From: Argopecten irradians | Taxonomy: Eukaryota > Mollusca > Bivalvia > Pectinida > Pectinidae | Assembly (NCBI RefSeq): GCF_041381155.1 | Contig: NC_091146.1 | Span: 32,475,328-32,539,327 of the forward strand | Direction of reading: 5' to 3' | Length of the DNA: 64,000 nt | Shown: piece by piece, positions 1 through 13,133 of the stretch | Layout: each line of letters opens with the position of its first letter | Numbering within the stretch: position 1 is the first letter of the stretch | Made by a program: the position numbers and the translations under genes | The notes under the pieces: model-generated | Seen by the model: only the letters and a program-made list of their open reading frames with translations | Told to the model about the DNA's origin: nothing | Databases searched by the model: none

Positions 1-218
1 ATATATGCATTGTCAATTAAAACATAAAAAAAACATTAACTGATGTGGATTGGATACATATATAAATCCAACATACAAAACATTCTGAGGGTTCAGCACG
101 ATAAGCTGAAAAAACTCGAACTATAACCCACATTCCTTACTATTATTGGTTGTTTGCGATTGTTCTTTGGTCCGACTGTGTATATCAATGACAATATTAT
201 TATGTGCGATAACTAATG
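1..218. other. AT-rich flank, no gene seen
   Basis: No open frame, RNA gene or recognisable repeat was seen before the MITE that starts at 219. Confidence 0.4.
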
Positions 219-552
219 TTAAAGATGCTCAAACGCCGACAGAGTATAAATGGTATTCATCATTTGAACAATAATTGGTGTTTAATCGTGTATATATATG
301 TCTAGTTAACACAAAAAAAATAATATTAAATAATTTGTTTTGCATTTGGTGCATGCGTAATCAGTACTTCATTCAATATAGGATATAGTGCCACGGAATT
401 TTTTCGGGATGCAATTAACTATTTTTCATATTTTGAAGTTGATGTAAAATTGGAAGCTCAAACTTCTCAAAGGTGGTAATAGTGTACTAAATCGTCTCCT
501 TCTGTTTTTGATAGTGAAAAAATACCATTTGTCAGCAGTGGAGCATCTTTAA
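219..552 (+). mobile_element. TTAA-ended MITE, family 1, copy 1
   Basis: This 334-bp element starts TTAAAGATGCTC and ends GAGCATCTTTAA. The tips are inverted copies of each other, and both ends carry TTAA. It has no coding capacity. Related copies are at 17780-18113, 49131-49490 (inverted), 50502-50873 and 53803-54130. They share an internal block around GTGCCACGGAATTTTTTCGG. TTAA ends are typical of piggyBac-type target sites, so a non-autonomous piggyBac-like MITE is the best guess; TTAA could instead belong to the inverted repeat. Confidence 0.75.
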
Positions 553-639
553 TATAACGAATCCACTTTATATGGTCTCCCATCGGGAACATGCTGTTTG
601 GTTCTGTCCTTTGGCTATGTCGCACCTCTGCGGCTCTCT

Positions 640-692
640 CACATGTGGATATTAAGGATAAGAATATCCTTCCCTCTTGATCACAAAATTTG
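640..692 (+). mobile_element. Left edge of the foldback element that hosts the 44-bp satellite
   Basis: The sequence before the satellite reads AAGAATATCCTTCCCTC then GATCACAAAATTTGG. It resembles the arm at 55170-55290, which has GGGATATTCTACCC and TCACAAAATGTAGT. With the right flank at 8004-8300 it suggests that the satellite expanded inside one insertion of that element. Only about 50 bp of left arm can be matched by eye. Confidence 0.5.
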
Positions 693-3600
693 GTAAAACC
701 CTCGGCTTTTATTCTACTAAAGGGTCATACGATATAGTAAAACCCTCGGCTTTTATTCTACTAAAGGGTCATACGATATAGTAAAACCCTCGGCTTTTAT
801 TCTACTGGAAGGTCATACGATATAGTAAAACCCTCGGCTTTTATTCCACTAAAGGGTCATACGATATAGTAAAACCCTCGGCTTTTATTCTACTGGAAGG
901 TCATACGATATAGTAAAACCCTCGGCTTTTATTCTACTAAAGGGTCATGCGATATAGTAAAACCCTCGGCTTTTATTCTACTGGAAGGTCATACGATATA
1001 GTAAAACCCTCGGCTTTTATTCTGCTGGAAGGTCATACGATATAGTAAAACCCTCGGCTTTTATTCTGCTAAAGGGTCATACGATATAGTAAAACCCTCG
1101 GCTTTTATTCTACTAAAGGGTCATACGATATAGTAAAACCCTCGGCTTTTATTCTACTAAAGGGTCATACGATATAGTAAAACCCTCGGCTTTTATTCTA
1201 CTAAAGGGTCATACGATATAGTAAAACCCTCGGCTTTTATTCCACTAAAGGGTCATACGATATAGTAAAACCCTCGGCTTTTATTCTACTGGAAGGTCAT
1301 ACGATATAGTAAAACCCTCGGCTTTTATTCTACAAGGTCATACGATATAGTAAAACCCTCGGCTTTTATTCTACTGGAAGGTCATACGATATAGTAAAAC
1401 CCTCGGCTTTTATTCTACTAAAGGGTCATACGATATAGTAAAACCCTCGGCTTTTATTCTACTGGAAGGTCATACGATATAGTAAAACCCTCGGCTTTTA
1501 TTCTACTGGAAGGTCATACGATATAGTAAAACCCTCGGCTTTTATTCTACTGGATAGTAAAACCTCGGTCATACGATACGATATAGTAAAACCCTCGGCT
1601 TTTATTCTACTGGAAGGTCATACGATATAGTAAAACCCTCGGCTTTTATTCTACTGGAAGGTCATACGATATAGTAAAACCCTCGGCTTTTATTCTACTA
1701 AAGGGTCATACGATATAGTAAAACCCTCGGCTTTTATTCCACTAAAGGGTCATACGATATAGTAAAACCCTCGGCTTTTATTCTACTGGAAGGTCATACG
1801 ATATAGTAAAACCCTCGGCTTTTATTCTACTAAAGGGTCATACGATATAGTAAAACCCTCGGCTTTTATTCTACTGGAAGGTCATACGATATAGTAAAAC
1901 CCTCGGCTTTTATTCCACTAAAGGGTCATACGATATAGTAAAACCCTCGGCTTTTATTCTACTAAAGGGTCATACGATATAGTAAAACCCTCGGCTTTTA
2001 TTCTACTAAAGGGTCATACGATATAGTAAAACCCTCGGCTTTTATTCTACTGGAAGGTCATACGATATAGTAAAACCCTCGGCTTTTATTCTTCTAAAGG
2101 GTCATACGATATAGTAAAACCCTCGGCTTTTATTCTACTGGAAGGTCATACGATATAGTAAAACCCTCGGCTTTTATTCTACTAAAGGGTCATACGATAT
2201 AGTAAAACCCTCGGCTTTTATTCTACTAAAGGGTCATACGATATAGTAAAACCCTCGGCTTTTATTCCACTAAAGGGTCATACGATATAGTAAAACCCTC
2301 GGCTTTTATTCTACTGGAAGGTCATACGATATAGTAAAACCCTCGGCTTTTATTCTACTGGAAGGTCATACGATATAGTAAAACCCTCGGCTTTTATTCT
2401 ACTAAAGGGTCATACGATATAGTAAAACCCTCGGCTTTTATTCTACTGGAAGGTCATACGATATAGTAAAACCCTCGGCTTTTATTCTACTGGAAGGTCA
2501 TACGATATAGTAAAACCCTCGGCTTTTATTCTACTGAGTCATACGATATAAACCTCGGCTTTTATTCTACTGGAAGGTCATACGATATAGTAAAACCCTC
2601 GGCTTTTATTCTACTGGAAGGTCATACGATATAGTAAAACCCTCGGCTTTTATTCTACTGGAAGGTCATACGATATAGTAAAACCCTCGGCTTTTATTCT
2701 ACTAAAGGGTCATACGATATAGTAAAACCCTCGGCTTTTATTCTACTGGAAGGTCATACGATATAGTAAAACCCTCGGCTTTTATTCTACTGGAAGGTCA
2801 TACGATATAGTAAAACCCTCGGCTTTTATTCTACTAAAGGGTCATACGATATAGTAAAACCCTCGGCTTTTATTCTACTAAAGGGTCATACGATATAGTA
2901 AAACCCTCGGCTTTTATTTCCACTAAAGGGTCATACGATATAGTAAAACCCCCGGCTTTTATTCTACTAAAGGGTCATACGATATAGTAAAACCCTCGGC
3001 TTTTATTCTACTAAAGGGTCATACGATATAGTAAAACCCTCGGCTTTTATTCTACTAAAGGGTCATACGATATAGTAAAACCCTCGGCTTTTATTCTACT
3101 AAAGGGTCATACGATATAGTAAAACCCTCGGCTTTTATTCTACTGGAAGGTCATACGATATAGTAAAACCCTCGGCTTTTATTCTACTAAAGGGTCATAC
3201 GATATAGTAAAACCCTCGGCTTTTATTCTACTAAAGGGTCATACGATATAGTAAAACCCTCGGCTTTTATTCTACTAAAGGGTCATACGATATAGTAAAA
3301 CCCTCGGCTTTTATTCTACTAAAGGGTCATACGATATAGTAAAACCCTCGGCTTTTATTCTACTAAAGGGTCATACGATATAGTAAAACCCTCGGCTTTT
3401 ATTCTATTACGATAGTAAAATCGGCTTTATACTAAGGGTCATACGATATAGTAAAACCCTCGGCTTTTATTCTCTAAAGGGTCATACGATATAGTAAAAC
3501 CCTCGGCTTTTATTCTACTAAAGGGTCATACGATATAGTAAAACCCTCGGCTTTTATTCACTAAAGGGTCATACGATATAGTAAAACCCTCGGCTTTTAT

Positions 3601-6600
3601 TCTTCTAAAGGGTCATACGATATAGTAAAACCCTCGGCTTTTATTCTACTAAAGGGTCATACGATATAGTAAAACCCTCGGCTTTTATTCTACTAAAGGG
3701 TCATACGATATAGTAAAACCCTCGGCTTTTATTCTTCTAAAGGGTCATACGATATAGTAAAACCCTCGGCTTTTATTCTACTAAAGGGTCATACGATATA
3801 GTAAAACCCTCCGGCTTTTATTCTACTAAAGGTCATACGATATAGTAAAACCTCGGCTTTTATTCTACTAAAGGGTCATACGATATAGTAAAACCCTCGG
3901 CTTTTATTCTACTAAAGGGTCATACGATATAGTAAAACCCTCGGCTTTTATTCTACTAAAGGGTCATACGATATAGTAAAACCCTCGGCTTTTATTCTAC
4001 TAAAGGGTCATACGATATAGTAAAACCCTCGGCTTTTATTCTACTGGAAGGTCATACGATATAGTAAAACCCTCGGCTTTTATTCTACTAAAGGGTCATA
4101 CGATATAGTAAAACCCTCGGCTTTTATTCTACTAAAGGGTCATACGATATAGTAAAACCCTCGGCTTTTATTCTACTAAAGGGTCATACGATATAGTAAA
4201 ACCCTCGGCTTTTATTCTACTAAAGGGTCATACGATATAGTAAAACCCTCGGCTTTTATTCTACTGGAAGGTCATACGATATAGTAAAACCCTCGGCTTT
4301 TATTCTACTAAAGGGTCATACGATATAGTAAAACCCTCGGCTTTTATTCTACTGGAAGGTCATACGATATAGTAAAACCCTCGGCTTTTATTCTCTATGA
4401 CCCGTAAGGTCATACGATATAGTAAAACCCTCGGCTTTTATTCTACTGGAAGGTCATACGATATAGTAAAACCCTCGGCTTTTATTCTACTAAAGGGTCA
4501 TACGATATAGTAAAACCCTCGGCTTTTATTCTACTGGAAGGTCATACGATATAGTAAAACCCTCGGCTTTTATTCTACTAAAGGGTCATACGATATAGTA
4601 AAACCCTCGGCTTTTATTCTACTGGAAGGTCATACGATATAGTAAAACCCTCGGCTTTTATTCTACTGGAAGGTCATACGATATAGTAAAACCCTCGGCT
4701 TTTATTCTACTGGAAGGTCATACGATATAGTAAAACCCTCGGCTTTTATTCTACTGGAAGGTCATACGATATAGTAAAACCCTCGGCTTTTATTCTACTG
4801 GAAGGTCATACGATATAGTAAAACCCTCGGCTTTTATTCTACTAAAGGGTCATACGATATAGTAAAACCCTCGGCTTTTATTCTACTAAAGGGTCATACG
4901 ATATAGTAAAACCCTCGGCTTTTATTCTACTAAAGGGTCATACGATATAGTAAAACCCTCGGCTTTTATTCTACTAAGGGTCATACGATATAGTAAAACC
5001 CTCGGCTTTTATTCTACTAAAGGGTCATACGATATAGTAAAACCCTCGGCTTTTATTCTACTAAAGGGTCATACGATATAGTAAAACCCTCGGCTTTTAT
5101 TCTTCTAAAGGGTCATACGATATAGTAAAACCCTCGGCTTTTATTCTACTAAGGGTCATACGATATAGTAAAACCCTCGGCTTTTATTCTACTAAAGGGT
5201 CATACGATATAGTAAAACCCTCGGCTTTTATTCTACTGGAAGGTCATACGATATAGTAAAACCCTCGGCTTTTATTCTACTGGAAGGTCATACGATATAG
5301 TAAAACCCTCGGCTTTTATTCTACTGGAAGGTCATACGATATAGTAAAACCCTCGGCTTTTATTCTACTGGAAGGTCATACGATATAGTAAAACCCTCGG
5401 CTTTCTATCTACTGGAAGGTCATACGATATAGTAAAACCCTCGGCTTTTATTCTACTAAAGGGTCATACGATATAGTAAAACCCTCGGCTTTTATTCCAC
5501 TAAAGGGTCATACGATATAGTAAAACCCTCGGCTTTTATTCTACTAAAGGGTCATACGATATAGTAAAACCCTCGGCTTTTATTCTACTGGAAGGTCATA
5601 CGATATAGTAAAACCCTCGGCTTTTATTCTACTGGAAGGTCATACGATATAGTAAAACCCTCGGCTTTTATTCCACTAAAGGGTCATACGATATAGTAAA
5701 ACCCTCGGCTTTTATTCTACTAAAGGGTCATACGATATAGTAAAACTCTCGGCTTTTATTCTACTGGAAGGTCATACGATATAGTAAAACCCTCGGCTTT
5801 TATTCTTCTAAAGGGTCATACGATATAGTAAAACCCTCGGCTTTTATTCTACTAAAGGGTCATACGATATAGTAAAACCCTCGGCTTTTATTCTTCTAAA
5901 GGGTCATACGATATAGTAAAACCCTCGGCTTTTATTCTACTAAAGGGTCATACGATATAGTAAAACCCTCGGCTTTTATTCTACTAAAGGGTCATACGAT
6001 ATAGTAAAACACTCGGCTTTTATTCTTCTAAAGGGTCATACGATATAGTAAAACCCTCGGCTTTTATTCTTCTAAAGGGTCATACGATATAGTAAAACCC
6101 TCGGCTTTTATTCTTCTAAAGGGTCATACGATATAGTAAAACCCTCGGCTTTTATTCTACTGGAAGGTCATACGATATAGTAAAACCCTCAGCTTTTATT
6201 CTACTGGAAGGTCATACGATATAGTAGAACGCGAGGCTTTTATTCTACTGGAAGGTCATACGATATAGTAGAACGCGAGGCTTTTATTCTACTGGAAGGT
6301 CATACGATATAGTAGAACGCGAGGCTTTTATTCTACTGGAAGGTCATACGATATAGTAGAACCCTCGGCTTTTATTCTACTAAAGGGTCATACGATATAG
6401 TAAAACCCTCGGCTTTTATTCTACTGGAAGGTCATACGATATAGTAAAACGCGAGGCTTTTATTCTACTGGAAGGTCATACGATATAGTAGAACGCGAGG
6501 CTTTTATTCTACTGGAAGGTCATACGATATAGTAAAACGCGAGGCTTTTATTCTACTGGAAGGTCATACGATATAGTAGAACGCGAGGCTTTTATTCTAC

Positions 6601-8003
6601 TAAAGGGTCATACGATATAGTAGAACCCTCGGCTTTTATTCTACTAAAGGGTCATACGATATAGTAAAACCCTCGGCTTTTATTCTACTAAAGGGTCATA
6701 CGATATAGTAAAACCCTCGGCTTTTATTCTACTAAAGGGTCATACGATATAGTAGAACGCGAGGCTTTTATTCTACTAAAGGGTCATACGATATAGTAGA
6801 ACGCGAGGCTTTTATTCTACTAAAGGGTCATACGATATAGTAGAACGCGAGGCTTTTATTCTACTAAAGGGTCATACGATATAGTAAAACACTCGGCTTT
6901 TATTCTACTAAAGGGTCATACGATATAGTAAAACCCTCGGCTTTTATTCTACTAAAGGGTCATACGATATAGTAAAACCCTCGGCTTTTATTCTACTGGA
7001 AGGTCATACGATATAGTAGAACGCGAGGCTTTTATTCTACTGGAAGGTCATACGATATAGTAGAACGCGAGGCTTTTATTCTACTGGAAGGTCATACGAT
7101 ATAGTAGAACGCGAGGCTTTTATTCTACTGGAAGGTCATACGATATAGTAGAACCCTCGGCTTTTATTCTACTGGAAGGTCATACGATATAGTAAAACGC
7201 GAGGCTTTTATTCTACTGGAAGGTCATACGATATAGTAAAACGCGAGGCTTTTATTCTACTGGAAGGTCATACGATATAGTAGAACCCTCGGCTTTTATT
7301 CTATCTACTAAAGGGTCATACGATATAGTAAAACCCTCGGCTTTTATTCTACTAAAGGGTCATACGATATAGTAAAACCCTCGGCTTTTATTCTACTAAA
7401 GGGTCATACGATATAGTAGAACGCGAGGCTTTTATTCTACTGGAAGGTCATACGATATAGTAGAACGCGAGGCTTTTATTCTACTGGAAGGTCATACGAT
7501 ATAGTAGAACGCGAGGCTTTTATTCTACTGGAAGGTCATACGATATAGTAGAACGCGAGGCTTTTATTCCACTAAAGGGTCATACGATATAGTAGAACGC
7601 GAGGCTTTTTTTCTACTGGAAGGTCATACGATATAGTAGAACGCGAGGCTTTTATTCTACTGAAAGGTCATACGATATAGTAGAACGCGAGGCTTTTATT
7701 CTACTGGAAGGTCATACGATATAGTAAAACCCTAGGCTTTTATTCTACTGGAAGGTCATACGATATAGTAAAACCCTCGGCTTTTATTCTACTGGAAGGT
7801 CATACGATATAGTAGAACGCGAGGCTTTTATTCTACTGGAAGGTCATACGATATAGTAGAACGCGAGGCTTTTATTCTACTGGAAGGTCATACGATATAG
7901 TAGAACGCGAGGCTTTTATTCTACTGAAGGGTCATACGATATAGTAGAACGCGAGGCTTTTATTCCACTAAAGGGTCATACGATATAGTAGAACGCGAGG
8001 CTT
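693..8003 (+). repeat. 44-bp satellite array, about 166 copies
   Basis: The 44-bp unit contains actaaagggtcatacgatat followed by agtaaaaccctcggctttta. Copies vary mainly at two places: CTAAAGGG versus CTGGAAGG, and AAAACCCTCGG versus GAACGCGAGG. The CCCTCGG type fills the array up to about 6215, and the GCGAGG type dominates from there to 8003. Scattered copies are damaged (near 1555, 2535, 3405 and 4393). 44 is not a multiple of 3 and no frame stays open, so it is not coding. The unit aligns end to end with 55182-55225 in a foldback element. Confidence 0.95.
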
Positions 8004-8300
8004 GTTTTTCTGAATGTAGAATATTCCCGTCCTTCATATTTATATGAAAGTAGTTTTCCCTCATACCTCGACGTGGTATTTTAATTTTACAGTTATGATC
8101 ACCCGCCGTTTTATGACAATTGTCTGATATTTTAAACGCAAATAATTTGGTTTGCATTGTTTAAACTAAAACAGAATAGTTTCTAAACTTAACGTGACCA
8201 TTCACCGAGAAAATAGTGATTTGTTTACGCAGTGATGTCACGAAGTTGTATTGCACGGGTAGTCATGTATGAAATAACTTAGGTATGGGGGAAAATACAT
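8004..8300 (+). mobile_element. Right arm of the satellite-bearing foldback element
   Basis: Directly after the last satellite unit come a TAGAATATTCCC / CTTCATAT block, a CCTCGACGTGGTATTTTAATTTTAC block and, near 8232, GTGATGTCACGAAGTTGTATTGCACGGG. The same blocks follow in the same order at 55245-55470, where the last reads GTGACGTCACGAGG and then TTTATTGCATGGG. This is strong evidence that the two loci hold one repeat family. Confidence 0.65.
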
Positions 8301-8578
8301 CATATTACATTTTGATGTTGTTTGTTACACTAAGCGTTTGGCATTATTTTTGATGGTGCAAAATCACACAGGAAGCACCGCAATCTCCCAAAACTCATAA
8401 TTGCATTAAACATATAGGGGTAACGTTCTTGTTAAATTACCTTAGTTGTTTGAAAAAGAAATCTTACGTAGATTGATATTGTATAATGGTTACTATATAA
8501 ACATGTATGAAGATTAGCCGTACATAAACACTAAATGCTGAGTTCTACAGATGAAAATATGTAAACATTGATCTGAAA
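8301..8578. other. No feature seen
   Basis: AT-rich sequence between the foldback element and the Thr-rich open region, with no motif recognised. Confidence 0.4.
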
Positions 8579-9250
8579 TTGAAATGTAGAAGTTTTACAG
8601 ATATCTCACTACTTCCGCCGACCACTCCTCCAGCGCAGTTTCACACTAATCACCAGGTTAACCCTAACGAAACGTTATCGACGCCTTCCAAACTAAACAG
8701 CGACACAGAAATGACGACAAAATCGACAAAAATGCTTATCTCTACATTTTCACCGAAGACATCGACGACCGAAAAATCTACAACGGCAACGACTACAAAG
8801 CCGCATACGACGAAAGCTACGACGCAGGAACGACAACCGAAAAACCTAGGACGCCAATGACTACAAGGTCGGTTCAGACAACACACCATCACAATCATCA
8901 TACGCATGCGATAAAGACTACGACGCAGAAACCACACCACCATACACATGCGCCACCTACGATTTCGACAAGTGTAACGCACCATTCCCTCCACCACACG
9001 CACTCGCCAAGAACGACAACTCCGAGAAGCCATAACAACCACGACCATACCTCCAATCACTACCACCACCATCACTGTGATGATATATCGACCAGGTGTC
9101 ACTCAAACGTGTACCTGCACCAAATGGTCATATGTACGCACTATAGACATTGGTGTCAGAAATCGTGCAATGCATGCTAAACTACTAGACCAATGTTTCG
9201 GACCTATTTCTTCAGTGTCCGTTTGTAAAATAACAGCTTTATCAGGAGGA
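8579..9250 (+). pseudogene. Thr-rich, mucin-like open region broken across three frames
   Basis: The plus strand is rich in ACN and CAY codons. One frame is Thr/Pro/Lys-rich from 8579 to a stop at 8858-8860. A second frame (8857-9180) continues with Thr/His-rich sequence. A third, open from about 8980 and overlapping the second, has a TTTT/ITTTTIT tract and then a Cys pair motif TCTCTKW near 9110. A single Thr-rich stalk followed by a short Cys-containing segment, interrupted by two frameshifts, would explain this. Possible acceptor-like tracts end CTACAG (8550) and TTACAG (8600). A compositional accident or a multi-exon remnant cannot be excluded. No family is recognised. Confidence 0.25.
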
Positions 9251-9270
9251 AAATTTCTCACTGAGACAAT

Positions 9271-9448
9271 TCTGTATTTGCATAATAGTTATCTGCCTTT
9301 GTGGGAAGTTATTGGATGTGACGTCATATGTTTGTCAGCGTAACGTCATACCTTTGAGAGTAAAAACGACGTGAATTTTACTCACAAAATAATGACGTTA
9401 CAATGGATACATACCCAACGGGGCAGATAACTCTGTAATATGCAAAGA
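9271..9448. mobile_element. Palindromic MITE, family 2, copy 1
   Basis: The left end reads TCTGTATTTGCATAATAGTT then ATCTGCC, and the right end reads GGCAGATAACTCTGTAATAT then GC, so the ends are inverted repeats. Internal blocks ACGTCATA and TGACGTTACAATGGATAC also recur in the copy at 52298-52441. A single arm is present at 28449-28486. The element is non-coding. Confidence 0.65.
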
Positions 9449-11140
9449 CCAAATATCTTTATAGAGTCCGCTTGTAGAAACAAGTCAATGAGGAAGGAAA
9501 ATGACAGAAAATGATGTTATTGAAATATCCAAAGATTGGGGAAATCTCAGTCCTCAATGCGTAAATTAGAAGCAGCCTCAGATATATTTCCTTGGAAAAC
9601 TGCTATACATCGGAGTTGTTCTTGTACACCCTTTAGTTGGTTAAGATGAAGTAGAAATACAAATATTGTTTGTAAACAGTGATATTAAAACTACTTATTC
9701 GAACCTTGTTTCATTGTTCATGATACATATGCATGAATCAAGCCGTTGATTTTACAGACATGAAGTCTATGTTACCGTAACCCTGTTTATCCTGCAATAG
9801 GCATACAGGCAACGCTGGTATACACATATCTCATATAAATGTGTCGTATTGTGAGATTTTAGCACGTGTGCTTATTTCACAGACCCAGTTTCGAGTGAAG
9901 CATTGTTTGGAAGACTTATATAATGTATCCGTTGATATTGTTCATCTTTGAGAAATAACCGATTTCAGTATAATGAGATTTGTGGGGGCGTATTGTGTCC
10001 TGTGTCTTGAGATAGCATATTGAGACAACACAAATATTCCACAGCCTCCCAAAATGTAGACGCCCAAACACGCAAAGAAATGCATACAAAACAGGCTGTC
10101 CGTACTACAGCAATAGGTGTCGATAGACCGATTTCATCGCATTTATTTCGAGACGGCAATGCATTTTGTAATCAATAAGAACTCAAGCAAGAATTTCAAG
10201 AGACGCATTTTATTGGAAATGTTCCTGACTGTAAACAGTCGTACAAATGACGTACTACACTTGTATTGATGACGTCACATATGAGCTGATGACAATATAA
10301 TATCACAGAGATGATGAAATGAGCGTGTATTTCATGCGACACGGCGAAAGCATTAGTTTACAGTTCATGTACTGGAGAAACAAACTATGTAATCATGGTT
10401 TTGTTATTTTTGAAATTTTGCAATACAAACAAGTATCTTACATTAATGTTTCCTTGAATATCACTTCAAATATCTGAAGTTGAAACATAACATTCCCATA
10501 TCCAATAATGCTATTGCCTAAACTAGTTCAGCTAGAGAATGACTATACGGGTACAAAGGCTTACTATCATTTGTCCAGTTAGCATTACATCTGTCGTACT
10601 TACGGGACAACTCCAGTGTAGCATACCGCTTACACGAGCACCTTGGCGCTAATATTGCACAAACACGAAAACACATTGCAGCATAGCATATAGCAATTAC
10701 ATGACGTACGTAGTAAAATAACCACGTGATGTATCACATGATGGATTATAACTACAAGGCACAATTGAAGTCAACAGCAATATATTAAGGGTTTCTATTT
10801 AATATGTAATTCTGATAATATCTAACTATTATGATCACAATGTACTATAATAGCGGAGTTGTACAGAGTTAATGAGATGATGGGAGCATGTTTCAAAGAG
10901 GTAAGATATGGAGAATAGACAAAAGCAGTTCTTTAAAACAATAACGTAGAAAGTTTGAAAATTAATAACGAAGAACTCCGATTATCCCATAACTATGATA
11001 CACTTCTCAATAGAGGAGAAAAAGCTATGAATTCACCGAACATGTACGCCGCTGTTACACACGCAACAGATGAATCTAACAGAACCCCGGCAATTATTTT
11101 TCAATTCCGATTTTTACTTACATTTCCTGCCACAAGTCTG
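9449..11140. other. Intergenic, mostly featureless; SINE-like relic at 9985-10100
   Basis: No supported exon was found. Around 10025-10085 the sequence CACAGCCTCCCAAAATG and CACGCAAAGAAATGCATAC resembles the middle of the SINE-like copy at 53290-53530 (CGCAGCTTCCCAAAACACGC). The remainder is AT-rich and unassigned. Confidence 0.35.
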
Positions 11141-11459
11141 ACATCCTCGATATTCCAGTGGTTCCGTTCACTTACGATCTCTACATCCCTGGACTATCTC
11201 ATAGTAAAACTGGAGGCAACAGAACAGAACAGGTAATTTAGTCATATGATGTACGTCAAAAGAGCCGTATAACGGTATACTGTGGTTGACTGTGTGGCTT
11301 TGATGTTAGGCGTCGCTCTCTCTGTAGTCTTCAAAGAAAATCTTTGCTGGCCTGTGATTGGTCAAATGTTTTTCGCTGAGCTGCCTTCAATTTCACTATG
11401 AGATAGTCCAGGGGTGTAGAGATCGTAAGTGATCGGAACCCCTGGAGTATCGAGGATGC
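11141..11459. mobile_element. Palindromic MITE, family 3, copy 1 (hAT-like)
   Basis: The element runs from CATCCTCGATATTCCAG to CTGGAGTATCGAGGATG, so the tips are inverted repeats of about 17 bp. The subterminal CTGGACTATCTCATAGTAAA is also mirrored near 11395-11410. AAGTCTGA lies directly before the left tip and again one base after the right tip, which suggests an 8-bp target duplication as in hAT elements. Other copies are at 47042-47361, 49521-49786 and a right arm at 63828-63927. Confidence 0.7.
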
Positions 11460-13133
11460 AAGTCTGATAAAATATCAATAAAATAGACACCATTAACAAT
11501 GTTACATCTACACTGATGTATGTAACAACATTCCTCCAATAACATAATTCCATCTAACAAGTATAGATTTCCATCTCAAATAGTAACAAGAAATTGTAAT
11601 GCAAACGTTAACAGAGTGAAAGAAAGACAAAAATTAGGACGGCGAAAAATCCTTAAAATTTGTAAATGTCAACAATTTAGTATCAGTAACCCCATAACGT
11701 AATTCAGTGGTGTATCTTCACATGAACTATAAAACATAACCCGTCGTAGAAATGTCATTCTTTATTCAGCAACGGTTCGCAATCGTTGATATGATTGTTT
11801 AGGAAACGTTTGCATGCAGTCAAACTATCAAAGGAAATATGTCATGAGAAAGACTATGCTGTCAAAAAACTGTATGTATAAGAATTATGTGACTGTTCTA
11901 TAAAATAGAATAATTTAAAAAGATCTTTGTAGAGAGACATATAGATACTGACTAATGATGATTTCCCTGTAACATTTAATGGACTGGTCCGTAACAAAAC
12001 TAAAGAACAGTCCATTGTTTATACAAGGATGATACAGCAAGTCACTGACTAATAAAAATACATAGCATGCAAATGTTTGTATATGATAAATATCATGAAA
12101 GCACTTGTTATAACATATTAAAAAAACTATGTACAATATCTACACATATTTTGAAATATTAACATGAAAAACATAAACCGTTTGAGAACAGCAAATTTAT
12201 GAGCGAGTACATTTTTCCCATTAGGCTCTTGAAATAATAAAAAATAATTTGTATACAGCCCGTGATATTTTACCCCAGTAAAAGCGCCGTTATTAATTAA
12301 CGTGATCAATATAATTCAGGAAGACAAACGGAAAATATTGCTCATGGAAAAGAACGCAATTATCATAACATTTCTTTTAAGATTGTCTATTAATTTATGC
12401 ACTAATTATTAAAAGCAGTATTTAAGTTCTTGGCATATGTATATGGTCTATATATCTGAAGGTAGTGCGATTAGGGTCATGGGCAGATAACTCCAGTGTC
12501 ACGTTATGATAACTTTTTGATGCTTCCATAGAATGACAAATGATGGAAACAGTATGAAAGGCAATCACGTATTTCAAAGGTCGTCTGCTGGATGGCTAAT
12601 TACAAAGGTCAAAGGTCGTCTGAAAGTGACCCTGATGGTGATATAATGTGCATGTTCAGTTATAACAACGACACAACAAAGGTCATAATCAACTGACGTG
12701 TTCCAATCATAAAAAAACAACGTTTTTCTTTGAATTACGTCTTTGTATCACCGACGGTAAAGCATTGTTTTCTAACGTAAAAGAAGTTAATTTTATTCCT
12801 TACGGGACTATAGTAATACACAATATATATTAAATCTAAATGTTTAACATTATAACGATCAACCATTTATGTCTTCATCTTAAAATTACACAAACATAAT
12901 ATGAATGTCATTCTCTCTCACCTTAATGGATGAAATCTATATGGTTCCTTAAAAATCTCTCTCTGCTTATTCCTCGTAATAAATAACTTGCAGCATAAAA
13001 AAAAAAAAAAACTTGGCACCATACAAATTGAGGTACCATGCAACCACAAATGATGGAGGGCTTGGAATATCAAAATATCTTTATAGTTTTAGTAAATAAA
13101 GTGTGTGCTAGGTCTGAATAGCCATCACCTTCA
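11460..13133. other. AT-rich intergenic, no gene seen
   Basis: Only short random open frames occur here. A GGGCAGATAACTCC string at 12480 may be a stray tip of MITE family 2. A run of A is present near 12998-13011. Confidence 0.4.

Noticed and set aside
693..8003. CRISPR-like array or centromere
   Set aside because: Units are contiguous with no unique spacers and the host is a eukaryote, so not CRISPR. Nothing in the sequence alone supports centromere function.
8650..9102. 150-codon minus-strand frame rich in Val/Met/Arg
   Set aside because: It is the antisense shadow of the Thr-rich ACN/CAY codons on the plus strand.
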